A stretch of DNA of 64,000 bases from the NCBI GenBank assembly GCA_963711095.1, contig CAVQCX010000003.1, forward strand, positions 60,844 through 124,843, written 5' to 3'. How positions within the stretch are numbered: position 1 is the first letter of the stretch; the number at the start of each line of letters is the position of its first letter. Shown here piece after piece: positions 17,507 through 27,372 of the stretch. A program made the translations under genes and the position numbers. Source of the stretch: CAVQCX01 sp963711095. GTDB lineage: Bacteria; Pseudomonadota; Gammaproteobacteria; Chromatiales; Chromatiaceae. The notes beneath the pieces were generated by a model. It was not told the origin of the DNA. It did not search any database and was given only the letters and a program-made list of their open reading frames with translations.

Positions 17507-17766
17507 CAGCGCGGTTTCTTTCGGGCGGCCAGCCGGGCCAGGGCCTCCTCCCGAATAGCATTCCAGTCCGCCGGCGTCAGCTCGCTCTCGGGGCCGCTCA
17601 GCCCTTCGAGCAGCTTCGCTTCGAGTGCCTCGGCCGCCTTGCGCTTCTCGTCGGCGCGGATCAGCTCGCGCACGTATTCGCTGGCGCTGCTGTAGCGGCC
17701 TTGCGCGATCTGTCCATCCACGAACTGCTTCAGCGGGTCGGGCAGTGAAATGTTCATACTTTGCAT
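17506..17766 (-). CDS. parD: ParD-family antitoxin
   Basis: An 86-residue ribbon-helix-helix antitoxin: MNISLPDPLKQFVDGQIAQG then YSSASEYVRELIR is the ParD signature, followed by an acidic C-terminal toxin-binding tail. The ATG at 17766 follows AGGAGG by 6 bases, which decides the start over the internal ATG at 17757 and the upstream open frame to 17832. ParD normally represses its own operon; a short inverted motif (GGCA-TTTCG-TGCC on the minus strand) lies about 55 bases upstream but is unproven as an operator. Confidence 0.9.
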   Translation of the reverse strand: MQSMNISLPDPLKQFVDGQIAQGRYSSASEYVRELIRADEKRKAAEALEAKLLEGLSGPESELTPADWNAIREEALARLAARKKPR

Positions 17767-18193
17767 GCGGATCCTCCTTTCTCGTGCGTAACTAGCATAG
17801 CGCAAATAACAGGAAATGGCACGAAATGCCATATTCTGGCGCCGCTCTTACGCACCCCCGGTCGCCGGCAGGCGCCGCGCTCGTGTCGAGCGTTTTTGTT
17901 TTCGTTCGCAGGTGACACCGCCTCGGCTCCCCTGCCCGGCGGCGCGCGGGGCTTGCTTGCGGTTTCGCTTGTTGCCCGCGCTGCCTTATCCCGTGGCGGC
18001 AACCGATGCGGCCTGCAAGGTGCGCAGCGGTGACAGGACCGCGCTGGCCGTCAATGACGCTGTTTTGGCTTTCCCTTCCCCGCTCGGGGACGGTTCCCCG
18101 AAAAAGCGATGACGGCGGCGCTGATCCGGTCTATCCCTGGCCACCGCACCAGGCCGTGCATTGGGTGCCGCCACCAACGGAAAAGACACCACC
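17767..18193. other. Region without a recognised gene
   Basis: Contains the presumed parDE promoter near 17.8 kb, then about 370 bases of GC-rich DNA without a supportable ORF. A hairpin (CGGGGA and TCCCCG with a 4-base loop) lies at about 18088-18103. The composition and the following truncated small ORF suggest remnant plasmid or integrative-element DNA. Confidence 0.4.
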
Positions 18194-18316
18194 ATGAGCA
18201 ACAGCGAAACCACCGGCAAGAAGCCCAGCCACGAGGTCTTCGCGGTCGAGGAAGGGGCCCGCGGCAAAGGCTTCTGGACCAAGATCGGGCCCCTTGGCCG
18301 TATACTGCCCCGATGA
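18194..18316 (+). pseudogene. Truncated small ORF, possible mobile-element remnant
   Basis: Encodes 40 residues (MSNSETTGKKPSHEVFAVEE, then a GFWTKIG motif). The pattern resembles the first half of small conserved proteins of plasmids and integrative elements that have WTKIGAAW in this position. After GFWTKIG the sequence changes to unrelated residues and stops, overlapping the next start by ATGA. It is most likely the broken edge of an acquired segment joined to the core gene that follows. Confidence 0.35.
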
Positions 18317-18864
18317 GTCGCTTGACCCACGGGCTTTTCGCCGGGGCTCTTCTCTTGGCCTTGCTGGGTGGCTGTGCCAGTGCGGTCCCGCCGGCCATAC
18401 GGGTCGCCAATCCTCAGGGGGTAAGCATGGCCGAGGCGCGTGCCCGGGGCGCGGCGGCGGTCGGCGCCCGGGTGCGCTGGGGCGGGCGCATCCTCAGCGT
18501 CGAGAACACGGCCGAGGCGACCTGGCTGGAGGTGCTCGCCCTTGCCTTGGGTACCGATGGTGAGCCCGACAGGGACGCGCCGAGCGAGGGCCGTTTCCTC
18601 GCCCGGGTGGCCGGATTCCTGGACCCTGCCGTCTATGCCCCTGACCGGCTCATCACCCTGGTCGGTGTCCTGGACAAGCCGGTCACCCGCCCGGTCGGCG
18701 AGTACCCTTACGTCTATCCGCGGCTGAATGTGGATGTTTATTACCTCTGGCCGCGGCCCGCACCAGCGCCCCGCCCCGACCCCTGGTGCGACCCCTGGGC
18801 CCCGTTGACCGGGTATCCCTTCGGCTGGGGCGGGCCCTGGCCCGATTGCAGGTGGCGCCCATGA
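18313..18864 (+). CDS. Slp-family outer-membrane lipoprotein
   Basis: A 183-residue lipoprotein with a type II signal (hydrophobic stretch ending LLGGCAS; the lipobox cysteine is near residue 21). The body has the Slp pattern: GARVRWGGRILSVEN, a Glu-Val-Leu strand, GRFLARVAGFLDPAVYAPDR and an LVGVLDKPV strand. Slp proteins are starvation-induced outer-membrane lipoproteins in E. coli; the role here is inferred only. The C-terminus is rich in Pro and Trp. It overlaps its downstream paralogue by ATGA, so they form one operon. Confidence 0.82.
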   Translation: MSRLTHGLFAGALLLALLGGCASAVPPAIRVANPQGVSMAEARARGAAAVGARVRWGGRILSVENTAEATWLEVLALALGTDGEPDRDAPSEGRFLARVAGFLDPAVYAPDRLITLVGVLDKPVTRPVGEYPYVYPRLNVDVYYLWPRPAPAPRPDPWCDPWAPLTGYPFGWGGPWPDCRWRP

Positions 18865-19361
18865 TGGGTCTCTGGGGTGCTCGGGCCTGGGTCTTCCTGG
18901 CGCTGACCCTGCTTGCCGGCTGCGCCACCCCGCCGCTCTACGAGATCCACCCCGAAGCCCAAGGGCTGAGCCCTGGCGAGGCGGTCGCCCACGGGGCGAT
19001 CGGACCGGGCCGGCCGGTGGAGTGGGGCGGCACCATCGTCGCGATCCACAACCGGGTCGATAGCACCCGAATCGAGGTGCTCGGTTATCCGCTGGACCGC
19101 CAGGGGCGCCCGCGTTCGGATGCTGCTCCGCAGGGGCGTTTCCTGGTCATCCAGCCGGGCTACCTGGAGCCGGCAGACTATGCGCCCGGTCGAATGCTCA
19201 CGGTGTACGGTGACCTGAGTGATCTGATGGAAGGGGCGGTGGGTAGGGCGGCCTATACCTACCCCGTGGTCGAGCCCAGGGATATTCGGCTTTGGCCAAA
19301 ACCCCCGGAGGGCGAGCCGGCCAAGGTCCGGTTCAGCATCGGCGTAGGCTTCGGCTTCTAA
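18861..19361 (+). CDS. Slp-family outer-membrane lipoprotein, second copy
   Basis: A 166-residue paralogue of the preceding gene with the same plan: signal peptide ending TLLAGCAT (lipobox), then VEWGGTIVAIHNR, RIEVLGYPLD, GRFLVIQPGYLEPADYAPGR and a late VYGDL strand. It ends with an aromatic/glycine strand VGFGF. The ATG at 18861 overlaps the first gene's TGA. Tandem Slp pairs suggest duplication and possibly hetero-assembly in the outer membrane. Confidence 0.82.
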   Translation: MMGLWGARAWVFLALTLLAGCATPPLYEIHPEAQGLSPGEAVAHGAIGPGRPVEWGGTIVAIHNRVDSTRIEVLGYPLDRQGRPRSDAAPQGRFLVIQPGYLEPADYAPGRMLTVYGDLSDLMEGAVGRAAYTYPVVEPRDIRLWPKPPEGEPAKVRFSIGVGFGF

Positions 19362-19492
19362 CGCACACACGCCTCAAGCCGGAGAGGCACTTGCCTCGGT
19401 CTCCCGCCTGCCGCTGCAGATAAGGGTCTTTTCGAAACCCAGAAACTGATCTTCGTCCAGGCAAAACGCCAAGCAGCACAAGTCCCTATTCT

Positions 19493-21337
19493 TCAGGTGC
19501 CCTGCGGGTAGAGCGCCGGCAACCCCGCGGCGGCGGCTTTGGTGGCCCGCTGCGGGGTCTGCAGGGCGGGTCCGAGCCCGCTCCAGGCCGCGGCGCCATC
19601 CCAGGGCCCGGACTCGGCGGCATAGAGCCGGCGGTCGAGCTCGGCCAACAGGCCCGCCGCCGGCGGGCCGAGGCGCCGGGCCAGGGCGTCCAGGCGTCTG
19701 GGCGGGTCCTGGGGCCAGCGCGCCGCCCCCCAGGCGAGCAGCGCCTCGCGCGCGGCCCGGGGGTCGCTCTCGCGACAGGCCCTCTGCACCCGCGACCGGG
19801 CCCTGGCGATGCCCTCCACCGGCGCCGCGCCAGCGCTTTCGGCCCCGGGCGCCCGTCCCCTGCCCCGGCGCTCACGCAGCCAGAGCACCAGGGTCGCGAT
19901 CCAGCCCAAGGCGAGCACCCCGGCGGCCCAGGGCCAATAGCCGGGGACCGGCCCCGTAGCTGCGGGCGGTGCGGCGGCCGGTAGCGCCGAGGCGGGCGCG
20001 GGGCCAGGGGGAGCGGGCTGGGGCTGCGCCTGCGGCGGGGTCGAGGCCCGCCCCGACGCGGCGGCGGGCGCAGGTGCAGGTCCGGTCGCCGCGGCACCGG
20101 CCGCGGCCGGCAGCACATCCAGGGTCCGCGCAGGCAGCACGGCCACCCGCTGCTGGCCGCTTCCCGTGTCCCACCAGGCGAGACGGACCTCCGGCAGCGT
20201 CAGCCGGCCCTGCCGCGAGGGCACCAGCGCCTGCTTGAGCACCTTCATGGCCACCAGATGGTCGCCGTCGGCGTGGGTGTCGGTCTGGGCTTTGTCGGCG
20301 TAAACCTTGACCCCGTCCGGCACCGGGGGCTCGACGTCCGGAAGCTGGGAGGCGGTCACCCCCTGGGCGGTGATCGCGATGGTGCGGGTCAGGGGCTCGC
20401 CGACCCGGGCCACCGGCGGGTCCGGAGACCAGGTCTCGGAGAGCTGAACCGACTCCGCCGGCAGCCAGGGCGAGACACTGCCCGGCGGCTGAGGTTTGAC
20501 CTCAAGGGTCAGGGCTGGCCCCCGCACCTGGACCGGCCGGGTGCGCTGGAACAAGCTGTCCATGCCCCCGAATGGATCGCGCCCGAAGATCCGCTCCAGG
20601 TCGCCGAACGGGTCATCCGCGAACGGACCGCCCCCGCGCCCACCCTGGCGCGCTTCCGGGACGCTGGCGGAGAGCACCGGGGCATCGATCTGCAGACGGC
20701 CGCTGTGCTGGGGAAACAAGGCATAGCGCCGCTCGATCACGTTGTAGCGCTGGCCGTCGCGCAGCGTGCTGTAATTACGATCCTGCCCCAGGGACTCCAG
20801 GACCGCATCCCCCGCCTTGGGATCGCTAAGGCTCGCCTGCTGCAAGGGCAGCTGGTAGAGCACCCGCACGGTATACACCGACTGGCCCTGGACGTAAGGG
20901 TCCTTGGGCTCCACCTCGGCCTCGACCATGACCGGGCGGCCGGCAGCGGAGTGCTGCACCTGGGAAGCGGGCACCACCTCGACCTGCAGAGGCGCGCTGG
21001 ACAGTGCGCCGAGACGTATGGTGGGCACCAGAAGCCGCCCGCTGTGCTTAGGCGCCAGGGTCAGCCGCCACTCCCGCGAGCTGCTGGAACGACCGTTGAT
21101 GATGGAGACCCGGCTGCTCTGGCTCTGACCCAGCACGTCGAAATCCTTGTCCAGGGACGTCAGGTCGGGACTGCCCTGGACGCCCCCCGGGGCGGACAGC
21201 ATCAGGGTCAGGGTCTCCCCCTCCGCCACACGGCTGCGATCCAGCTCCGCCCGCAGGTCGGCCGCCATGGCCTGGGCAGCCAGGGCGAGGCCCAACAGCA
21301 GCCCGAGCAGATAACGAAACGCCAACTTCGCTCCCAT
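19493..21337 (-). CDS. batD: BatD family protein
   Basis: A 614-residue membrane-anchored protein of the BatD (oxygen tolerance) family. It has a signal peptide (LLGLLLGLALAAQAMA), several beta-sandwich repeats with VYTVRVLYQLPLQQASL and TRTIAITAQGV, a Pro/Ala-rich linker near residues 430-480, one membrane segment (WPWAAGVLALGWIATLVLW) and a cytoplasmic C-terminal part. The start at 21337 follows GGGAGAAGG. Last gene of the Bat operon; BatD is thought to act at the membrane with the VWA proteins BatA and BatB. Its biochemical role is unknown. Confidence 0.88.
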   Translation of the reverse strand: MGAKLAFRYLLGLLLGLALAAQAMAADLRAELDRSRVAEGETLTLMLSAPGGVQGSPDLTSLDKDFDVLGQSQSSRVSIINGRSSSSREWRLTLAPKHSGRLLVPTIRLGALSSAPLQVEVVPASQVQHSAAGRPVMVEAEVEPKDPYVQGQSVYTVRVLYQLPLQQASLSDPKAGDAVLESLGQDRNYSTLRDGQRYNVIERRYALFPQHSGRLQIDAPVLSASVPEARQGGRGGGPFADDPFGDLERIFGRDPFGGMDSLFQRTRPVQVRGPALTLEVKPQPPGSVSPWLPAESVQLSETWSPDPPVARVGEPLTRTIAITAQGVTASQLPDVEPPVPDGVKVYADKAQTDTHADGDHLVAMKVLKQALVPSRQGRLTLPEVRLAWWDTGSGQQRVAVLPARTLDVLPAAAGAAATGPAPAPAAASGRASTPPQAQPQPAPPGPAPASALPAAAPPAATGPVPGYWPWAAGVLALGWIATLVLWLRERRGRGRAPGAESAGAAPVEGIARARSRVQRACRESDPRAAREALLAWGAARWPQDPPRRLDALARRLGPPAAGLLAELDRRLYAAESGPWDGAAAWSGLGPALQTPQRATKAAAAGLPALYPQGT

Positions 21338-21423
21338 GGCCTTCTCCCGGATCCAGGGGCCCGCGTCCGGCCGCCGAGCCCTATCCACCAACAAAGCGCA
21401 CCGCGTCACGTCCGAGCTTCCCG

Positions 21424-23518
21424 TCACGGCAGCTGTCCGGTGTGGCGCAGATGCTGCAGCAGAAAACGCTGGCGCAGCAGCCCTCCGGGGTCATCGGGCA
21501 CCCGGCGCAGCATCTCCTCCGTAGCCTGCTGCTCTTCGCGCTCTGCCGTCGGCTCCGGCGCCTGCGCGACCGCGGTCCCGGCGGGCGGCTTCCCGCCGCC
21601 GAGCAGATCCGCGATGCCCGGTGCCGACGCCGCCTGCTCCCGGGGACGTGCCCCGCCTGGCTTCTCCGGGGTGGCAGCACTCGAGCCGGCCGGGGTCGCA
21701 CGCTGGTTTTGGGCCGCCCCCGGGGCCTGATCCGGCCTGGATCCCGCTTGCTTCTGGGCGCCCTCAGGCTGGGACTTCGGCTTGGCTTGCGGACCCTCGG
21801 CCCCCGGCTTGCCCGCCTGGGGCTGGGGACGCTCCTCGGCGCGTCCACCCCGCGGCTGTTGGGATCGGTCACCGCCCTGGGAGGCAGACTGCTGGCCGGA
21901 TGCCGCTTGGTCCCTCGGCGGGGCTCCCGGCTGGCTTTGCGCTGTCTTGGCCCCAGGCTGGCTCCGATCCTGCGCGCCGGGGTGCGGGCTATCCTTGCCA
22001 GTCTCGCCGGCCTGACCCTGGTCCGGGGAGCCTGACGGCCGCGCGGCCCCCTGACCCGCCTGCCCGGCCTGCTGCTTACCCTGATCGGCCGAGGAGTCCG
22101 GCTGCCCGGAGCGGCCCTGCTGCGACTGGGCCTGGTCCCGACGCTTGCGCTGCTCCAGGAGTCGATTCACCAGGTCGCGGTTGAACCGGGCGTCAGCGTC
22201 ATCCGGATTACGGGCGAGGGCTTGGTCGTAGGCAGCGCGGGCGTCCTCCAGCCTGCCCAGGCGCGCCAGGGTGTTGCCGCGGTTGTAGTCGGCGGCCTGG
22301 GGACCGGCCGAGGCTCAGGGCCGCGAGCGCCTGCTTGTAGTCGCCCGCCTGGTAATGGGCGGCGGCCTGCCAGTCCGGGCGCTTGAATTGACGGGACGCC
22401 TCGGCCGGCTTGCCCGCGGCCATCAGCCTGGCGGCCTGCTGGTCGGGGCGCAGCCACAGGTCGTCCCAGCCGAATGCCTGCGCCGGTCGCGGCGGCACCA
22501 GGAACAGAGCCAGCAGCAGGGGGCTGAGCCAGCCACGGCGAAAGCCGAGGGCGGCAATCGGCAACAACGCTAGCAGCAGCCAGGGCCCCTCTTCGCGCCA
22601 CTGGTCGGAACGGGTGTCCTGGCGCTTGGCCTGGCGCATGCGACGCAGGTGCTCCGGGGGGATCAGGTCCTGCACATCCCGGTCGTCCGGGGTCAGGCCG
22701 ACATAGCGCCCCCCGCCGGCGCGTGCCAAGGCCGCGAGGGCGTCGCCGTCCAGCCTGGGCATCAGGATCGCGCCCCTCGCATCCTTGAGGAATCCCCCAT
22801 CGGCCCCGGGCACCGGGGCCCCCTTCGAGGTGCCTACACCGAGCACCGAGACCCGGTAGCCTTCGCCGCGCAGCTTGCGCGCGGCCTCCTGGGCCGCCGC
22901 GGGGTGGTCCAGCCCGTCGCTGACCAGGATCACCTCGCCTTCCGGGCTGCCCGCCTGGCGCAACAGCTCGCCGGCCTTCTCCAGCACCAGATCCACGCGC
23001 CGGTCACCGGCCTCGGGGAGCAGCCCGGTCTCCAGGCTCGGCACCTGGGCGGCGATGGTGGCCGAGTCCGTGGTGAGCGGGGAGACCACGAACGGCTCGC
23101 TGCCATAGGCCAGCAGAGCGACCTGCCCCTCGGCCGCTCGCTTGAGCAGGTCCTGGACCTTGAAGCGGGCGCGCGCCAGGCGCGAAGGGGTCAGGTCGGT
23201 GGCATTCATGGTCGGGGACAGGTCCAGGGCGATCACTCGATAGGCCTCGGCCCGGTAGACCGGCTGGGGCAGGCGCTCCCAGACCGGGCCGGCCAGGGCG
23301 AGCACCGCCAGCAGCCAGCCGAGGGCCATCAGACCCAGGGGCAGGCGCTGCGCCCGTGCCGCGTCGCCGACCAGCAGGTGGGGCAGCAAGTGGGCGTCGA
23401 CCAAGCCGCGCCAGGCGTCCCCCGCGCCACCCCGGCGCATCAGGCGCCAGACCAGCAGGGCCAGAGGGGCCAACGCGAGCAGCCACAGGGGTCGCAGAAA
23501 GTGGAGCTCAGGCGGCAT
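21424..23518 (-). CDS. batB: BatB/BatC: VWA and TPR membrane protein (frameshifted)
   Basis: Two frames together give a ~697-residue VWA-TPR protein. The first part has two N-terminal membrane segments, a VWA domain with VIALDLSPTMNATDL near residue 95, LVSDGLDHP, and two later membrane segments. The second part resumes with YNRGNTLARLGRLEDARAAY, a TPR repeat, then a long Gln/Pro/Gly-rich low-complexity tail. The break is at a GGGG run (22299-22302), where one base too many moves the frame. The same VWA-TPR fusion is common in gammaproteobacteria, so the frame break is probably an error or recent mutation. Confidence 0.82.
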
Positions 23519-24527
23519 GGCGACCCGCCTTGCCGGTGGCTGGTTTGCCCAGCCGCCCCACCAATCCCCCGGCCGCGATCCAGACGCTCAACAGCAGGGC
23601 CGCCCCTGCCGGCCAGGGGTACAAGGCCTGCAGCGGCCTGAAGGTTCGGGTGTCGCGCACGCTCGGCTCCAGGCGGTCGAGCTCATCGTAGACCGTTTCC
23701 AGCTCCCGGGTGTCGGTCGCCTGGAAGTAACGACCACCGGTCTGCGAGGCAATCGCCTTGAGGCTGCCGGGGTCCAGGTCGCTCGCTTGGCGCAGCAGCG
23801 TGCCGAAGGGGGTCTGTTGACCCACCGAGCCGCCGCCGATGCCGATGGTGTACACCCGGACCTTGCTGCGGGCGGCCAGGCGCGCCGCCTCCAGGGGGGC
23901 AACGTTGCCCGCAGTGTTGGTCCCGTCGGTGAGCAGGATAAGCACGCGGTTGTCCTCGGGCTGGTCGCGCAGCCGCTTGACCGCCAGAGTGATGGCATCG
24001 CCGATGGCGGTCTCGCGCCCGGCGAGCCCGATCACCGCATCCGCGAGCATGGTCTGGACGGTGACCCGGTCATAGGTCAGCGGTGTCTGCAGATAGGCCC
24101 GGCTACCGAACAGGATGAGTCCCATCCGATCACCCCGGCGACGCTGGATGAAGCGTCCCGCCACCGCCTTGACCACGTCCAGACGGGTGGCCGGACGCCC
24201 GCCGAGCAGGTAGTCGGCCTGCTCCATGGACCCCGACAGATCCACCGCGAGCATCAGGTCCCGCCCGGTGAGCGGCAGGCTCACGGGCTCTCCCAGCCAT
24301 TGGGGACGCGCCGCCGCGGCCACCAGCAGCCCCCAGACAAGCCAGGCGATGAGCTGGCGCGCACGCGAGCGCGCCCCCTCTCCGGCGCCCGCCCAAGCGC
24401 TGACATCGGCGTAAAAGGGCAGGCGCAAGGCGCGGCCCGCCGCGGGCCTTGCGGAGGAGAGCAGGTAGCGCACCAGCAGTGGCAACGGCAGCGCCGCGAG
24501 CACCCAGGGCCAGGCCAGCCTGATCAC
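23508..24527 (-). CDS. batA: BatA-like VWA domain membrane protein
   Basis: A 339-residue protein with an N-terminal membrane segment, a second near residue 62, a VWA domain and a C-terminal membrane segment near residue 308. The MIDAS metal site DLSGS (D96, S98, S100), the later threonine region, and LILLTDGTNTAGN are intact. It overlaps batB by 11 bases and DUF4381 by 4. Bat/MoxR operons are thought to act in membrane-linked protein assembly or stress tolerance; the substrate is unknown. Confidence 0.9.
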   Translation of the reverse strand: MIRLAWPWVLAALPLPLLVRYLLSSARPAAGRALRLPFYADVSAWAGAGEGARSRARQLIAWLVWGLLVAAAARPQWLGEPVSLPLTGRDLMLAVDLSGSMEQADYLLGGRPATRLDVVKAVAGRFIQRRRGDRMGLILFGSRAYLQTPLTYDRVTVQTMLADAVIGLAGRETAIGDAITLAVKRLRDQPEDNRVLILLTDGTNTAGNVAPLEAARLAARSKVRVYTIGIGGGSVGQQTPFGTLLRQASDLDPGSLKAIASQTGGRYFQATDTRELETVYDELDRLEPSVRDTRTFRPLQALYPWPAGAALLLSVWIAAGGLVGRLGKPATGKAGRHAA

Positions 24528-25018
24528 GCCCGGCGCTCCAGGTTGCAGAGGATCCAGTCCCGGGCGAGCGCCGCCAGCTCGTCCACGGGGACCTCCGCGC
24601 GTGGCCGATAGGGGGCATCGGCGAGCAGCCGGCCCGCACCCTCCCGAAACCGCCCCCCGCCGCCGTGGGCGTCCAGGAATCCGAGCCAGCGCTGCCCCAC
24701 CAGACCGGCCACCTCGCCGCGGGGAAAACGTGCCAGGGCGAGCCGCCGCAGCAGCCGCGACAGCTCGCTGGCAAAGCGTGCCGGATCACGGTCGCGAGCG
24801 TAGGCGGTGCGCAGCCCGGCCAGCTCCACCAGGGCCGCACGGGCGGCGGCCCGGCGGCGGCGGCGGCCCAGCGCCCAGCCGAGCGCCACCAGACAGGCCA
24901 GCACAGCGAGCCCCGCCAGCAGCCACCATCCCGGCGCCGGGGGCCACCAGGAGACGGGTCCCGGCAGGTGATAGGCACGCAGGCCGGCCAGGGGGTCAGC
25001 AGTGGCTGCAGGGCTCAT
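24524..25018 (-). CDS. DUF4381 domain-containing membrane protein
   Basis: A 164-residue protein with one N-terminal membrane segment (WWLLAGLAVLACLVALGW) after a short LHL-type periplasmic or cytoplasmic leader (YHLPGPVSWWPPAPGWW), then an Arg/Ala-rich helical region. This arrangement and its position between batA and the DUF58 gene match DUF4381. It overlaps both neighbours by 4 bases, so translation is coupled. Function unknown. Confidence 0.85.
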   Translation of the reverse strand: MSPAATADPLAGLRAYHLPGPVSWWPPAPGWWLLAGLAVLACLVALGWALGRRRRRAAARAALVELAGLRTAYARDRDPARFASELSRLLRRLALARFPRGEVAGLVGQRWLGFLDAHGGGGRFREGAGRLLADAPYRPRAEVPVDELAALARDWILCNLERRA

Positions 25019-25983
25019 CGAGGCCCCGCCCCGGCACCGGCGCCCGGGCGCAGCCCCCGAGCGAGCTCCGTCCCCAGCGCATCGTCGGTACGCAGGCTCA
25101 GCAGGTGCGCCCGGTGCAGGCGCGCCAGCCGCTCCAGCAGCTGCTGGCGTGCCGCCCAGCGCCGGCCCCAGGCCTGGCGCCGTGCCTCACCGGCGGTGTC
25201 CACCAGGCTGCGGCGGGTCCCGTCGCTCACCGGATACAGACCGGGCGGCGGGGCCGCGGCCTCCAACGGATCATAGATGAGCCCGAGCACCAGCTCGCAG
25301 GCCGTCGCCAGCTGCGCCAGCCAGGCCGAGCGCTCCCGGTCCAGGCCGGCGAAATCACTGAGCACGAACACCAGGCTGCCGGGGCGCACGAAGTGGCGCA
25401 GCTGCTCCGCCGCCTGGGTGACCCCCGCATGCCCACCACCGCCGGGGCCGGGGACCTGGTCCCCGGACAGCGCCCTGAGCAGCGGCAACAGGCCGCGGGT
25501 ACGGGCCGCCGGTCGGCACACGAAGTGGCGGGCCTCGTCGAACACCAAGCCGCCTACGCGATCGCCCTTTTCCGCCGCCGCCCAGGCGAGCAGGGCCGCG
25601 GCGCGGGCGGCGACCACCGACTTGAAGGCCGAGCGGGTCCCGAAGCGCATGCTCTGTCCCTGATCCACCAGCAGCCACAGCGGGCGCTCGCGCTCCTCGC
25701 GAAACAGCTTGACGTGCGGACGGCCCGCCCGCGCGGTCACGCGCCAGTCCATGTTGCGCACGTCATCGCCGGGCTGATAGACGCGGGACTCGTCGAACTC
25801 CATGCCCCGGCCGCGAAACCGCGACAGGTGGCCGCCACTGCGGGTGGCCAGCACCTTGCCCCGCGGGGCGATGTCGAGCCTGAGGGCCTCCTGGCGCAGC
25901 GCGATCAGCTCGGCGAGCTGCACCATGACACCCTCGCCGCTCGCCGGGCGCGCCGGGGTATCCGCGAAGGAGACGGGGCTCAT
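25015..25983 (-). CDS. DUF58 domain-containing protein
   Basis: A 322-residue soluble protein of the DUF58 family, which has a VWA-like fold. The signature GRGMEFDESRVYQPGDDVRN then MDWRVTARAG lies at residues 59-87, followed by LFREERERPLWLLVDQGQSM with a DxGxS metal-site-like motif. DUF58 proteins regularly follow moxR. The start ATG at 25983 lies 2 bases after the moxR stop. Confidence 0.92.
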   Translation of the reverse strand: MSPVSFADTPARPASGEGVMVQLAELIALRQEALRLDIAPRGKVLATRSGGHLSRFRGRGMEFDESRVYQPGDDVRNMDWRVTARAGRPHVKLFREERERPLWLLVDQGQSMRFGTRSAFKSVVAARAAALLAWAAAEKGDRVGGLVFDEARHFVCRPAARTRGLLPLLRALSGDQVPGPGGGGHAGVTQAAEQLRHFVRPGSLVFVLSDFAGLDRERSAWLAQLATACELVLGLIYDPLEAAAPPPGLYPVSDGTRRSLVDTAGEARRQAWGRRWAARQQLLERLARLHRAHLLSLRTDDALGTELARGLRPGAGAGAGPR

Positions 25984-25985
25984 GA

Positions 25986-27008
25986 TCAGGGCACCGGAAC
26001 GAGCTCGAGCAGCTGCGCTACCAGCTGATCCGCGGTGCGCCCTTCGGCCTCCGCCTCATAGGAGAGCAGGACCCGGTGGCGCAGCACGTCCGGGGCCATG
26101 GCCTGGATGTCCTCCGGGGAGACATATTCGCGGCCGTCCAGCCAGGCCCGCGCCCGGGCACAGCGGTCCAGACTCAGGGTGGCGCGCGGACTGGCGCCGA
26201 ATCTCAGCCAGCGCGCCAGCCCCCGGTCATAGGGCGTGGGATCGCGGGTGGCCATCACCAGGTGCACCAGATAGTCCTCCACATCGGGCGCGACGAACAG
26301 CTCGAGGACGGCACGCCGGGCGGCGAAGATGCTGGTCTGGCTCACCCGGTGCCGGGCTCGGGGCGGCTGGGGCTCACGCGCCTCGGCCTGATTGAGCCTG
26401 AGGATCAGCTTCTCGGTGGCGAGGTCCGGATAGTCCACGCGCACATGCAGCAGAAACCGGTCCAGCTGGGCCTCCGGCAGAGGGTAGGTGCCCTCCTGCT
26501 CGATGGGGTTCTGGGTCGCCATGACCAGGAACAGCTCCGGCAGGCGATAGGTCTCGCGCCCCACCGTGACCTGGCGCTCACCCATCGCCTCGAGCAACGC
26601 CGACTGGACCTTCGCCGGCGCCCGGTTGACCTCGTCGGCCAGGATCAGATTGTGGAACACGGGCCCTTTGTCGAAACGGAAGCTCGCATCCTGCGGCCGA
26701 TAGATCTCGGTGCCGGTGAGGTCCGCCGGCAGCAAATCCGGGGTGAACTGGATGCGGTGGAAATCCCCTTCCAGGCCCGAGGCGAGCGCCTTGACGGCCT
26801 TGGTCTTGGCGAGTCCGGGCGCCCCCTCCACGAGCAGGTGTCCGTCCGCCAGCAGGGCGATCAGCAGCCGCTCCACCAGCTCGCCCTGTCCCAGGATCTG
26901 CTGCCCCACATGGGCCCGCAGCAGCCCGATCTCGTGGCGCAACGGGTCGCGCTCCGGCCCGGGCGGCGCTTCCACTGACGCCTGGGCCAGACTCTCCGGT
27001 TTGCTCAT
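25986..27008 (-). CDS. MoxR-family AAA+ ATPase
   Basis: A 340-residue AAA+ ATPase. Walker A is GAPGLAKT (residues 62-69), Walker B is NLILADEVNRAP near 122, and sensor 1 is FLVMATQNP near 166, followed by the family-specific EQEGTYPLPEAQLDRFLL. First gene of the moxR-DUF58-DUF4381-batA-batB-batD operon. The ATG at 27008 gives the standard length; the frame stays open to 27662 without family resemblance. It likely acts as a chaperone working with the VWA proteins. Confidence 0.94.
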   Translation of the reverse strand: MSKPESLAQASVEAPPGPERDPLRHEIGLLRAHVGQQILGQGELVERLLIALLADGHLLVEGAPGLAKTKAVKALASGLEGDFHRIQFTPDLLPADLTGTEIYRPQDASFRFDKGPVFHNLILADEVNRAPAKVQSALLEAMGERQVTVGRETYRLPELFLVMATQNPIEQEGTYPLPEAQLDRFLLHVRVDYPDLATEKLILRLNQAEAREPQPPRARHRVSQTSIFAARRAVLELFVAPDVEDYLVHLVMATRDPTPYDRGLARWLRFGASPRATLSLDRCARARAWLDGREYVSPEDIQAMAPDVLRHRVLLSYEAEAEGRTADQLVAQLLELVPVP

Positions 27009-27372
27009 GGCTCGCTCTCCCGTCCGATGTGCCTGTGCTCGGTACAGACAACCGCAATACAAATGATCGGCGCGAATACCGCGCCCTAGCCCGCTGTCCG
27101 TCGCCGCTCGAGACCCGCATTTCGGGCGGCTTCGTGGGGAAAGACTAAGACAGCGGCGCTCAGGTTCCGTGCGCCGGCGCAATCGGGCCACCGCTCTCGT
27201 TGCTCCAGGGGGAGCGGCCCGGGTGCCCGGGCACAACGACCTTGCCCTCCGGGATCGACCGGAGCCGAGCATAGCCCCCTTCCTAAGCGCCCGGCACGGG
27301 TCTATGTTCGGAGGAGGTGAGGCGCCCGCACGGCTGGCGCCAGGGCTTGTGACAGACCGGGAGGAGCTCGGC

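Noticed and set aside
18085..18110. Intrinsic terminator at the hairpin near 18.09 kb
   Set aside because: On the plus strand the stem is followed by A residues, not T; on the minus strand the T run precedes the stem.
20258..21730. 490-codon plus-strand frame over batD and batB
   Set aside because: Composition of a shadow frame (Arg, Gly, His rich, no motif); batD on the other strand is well supported.
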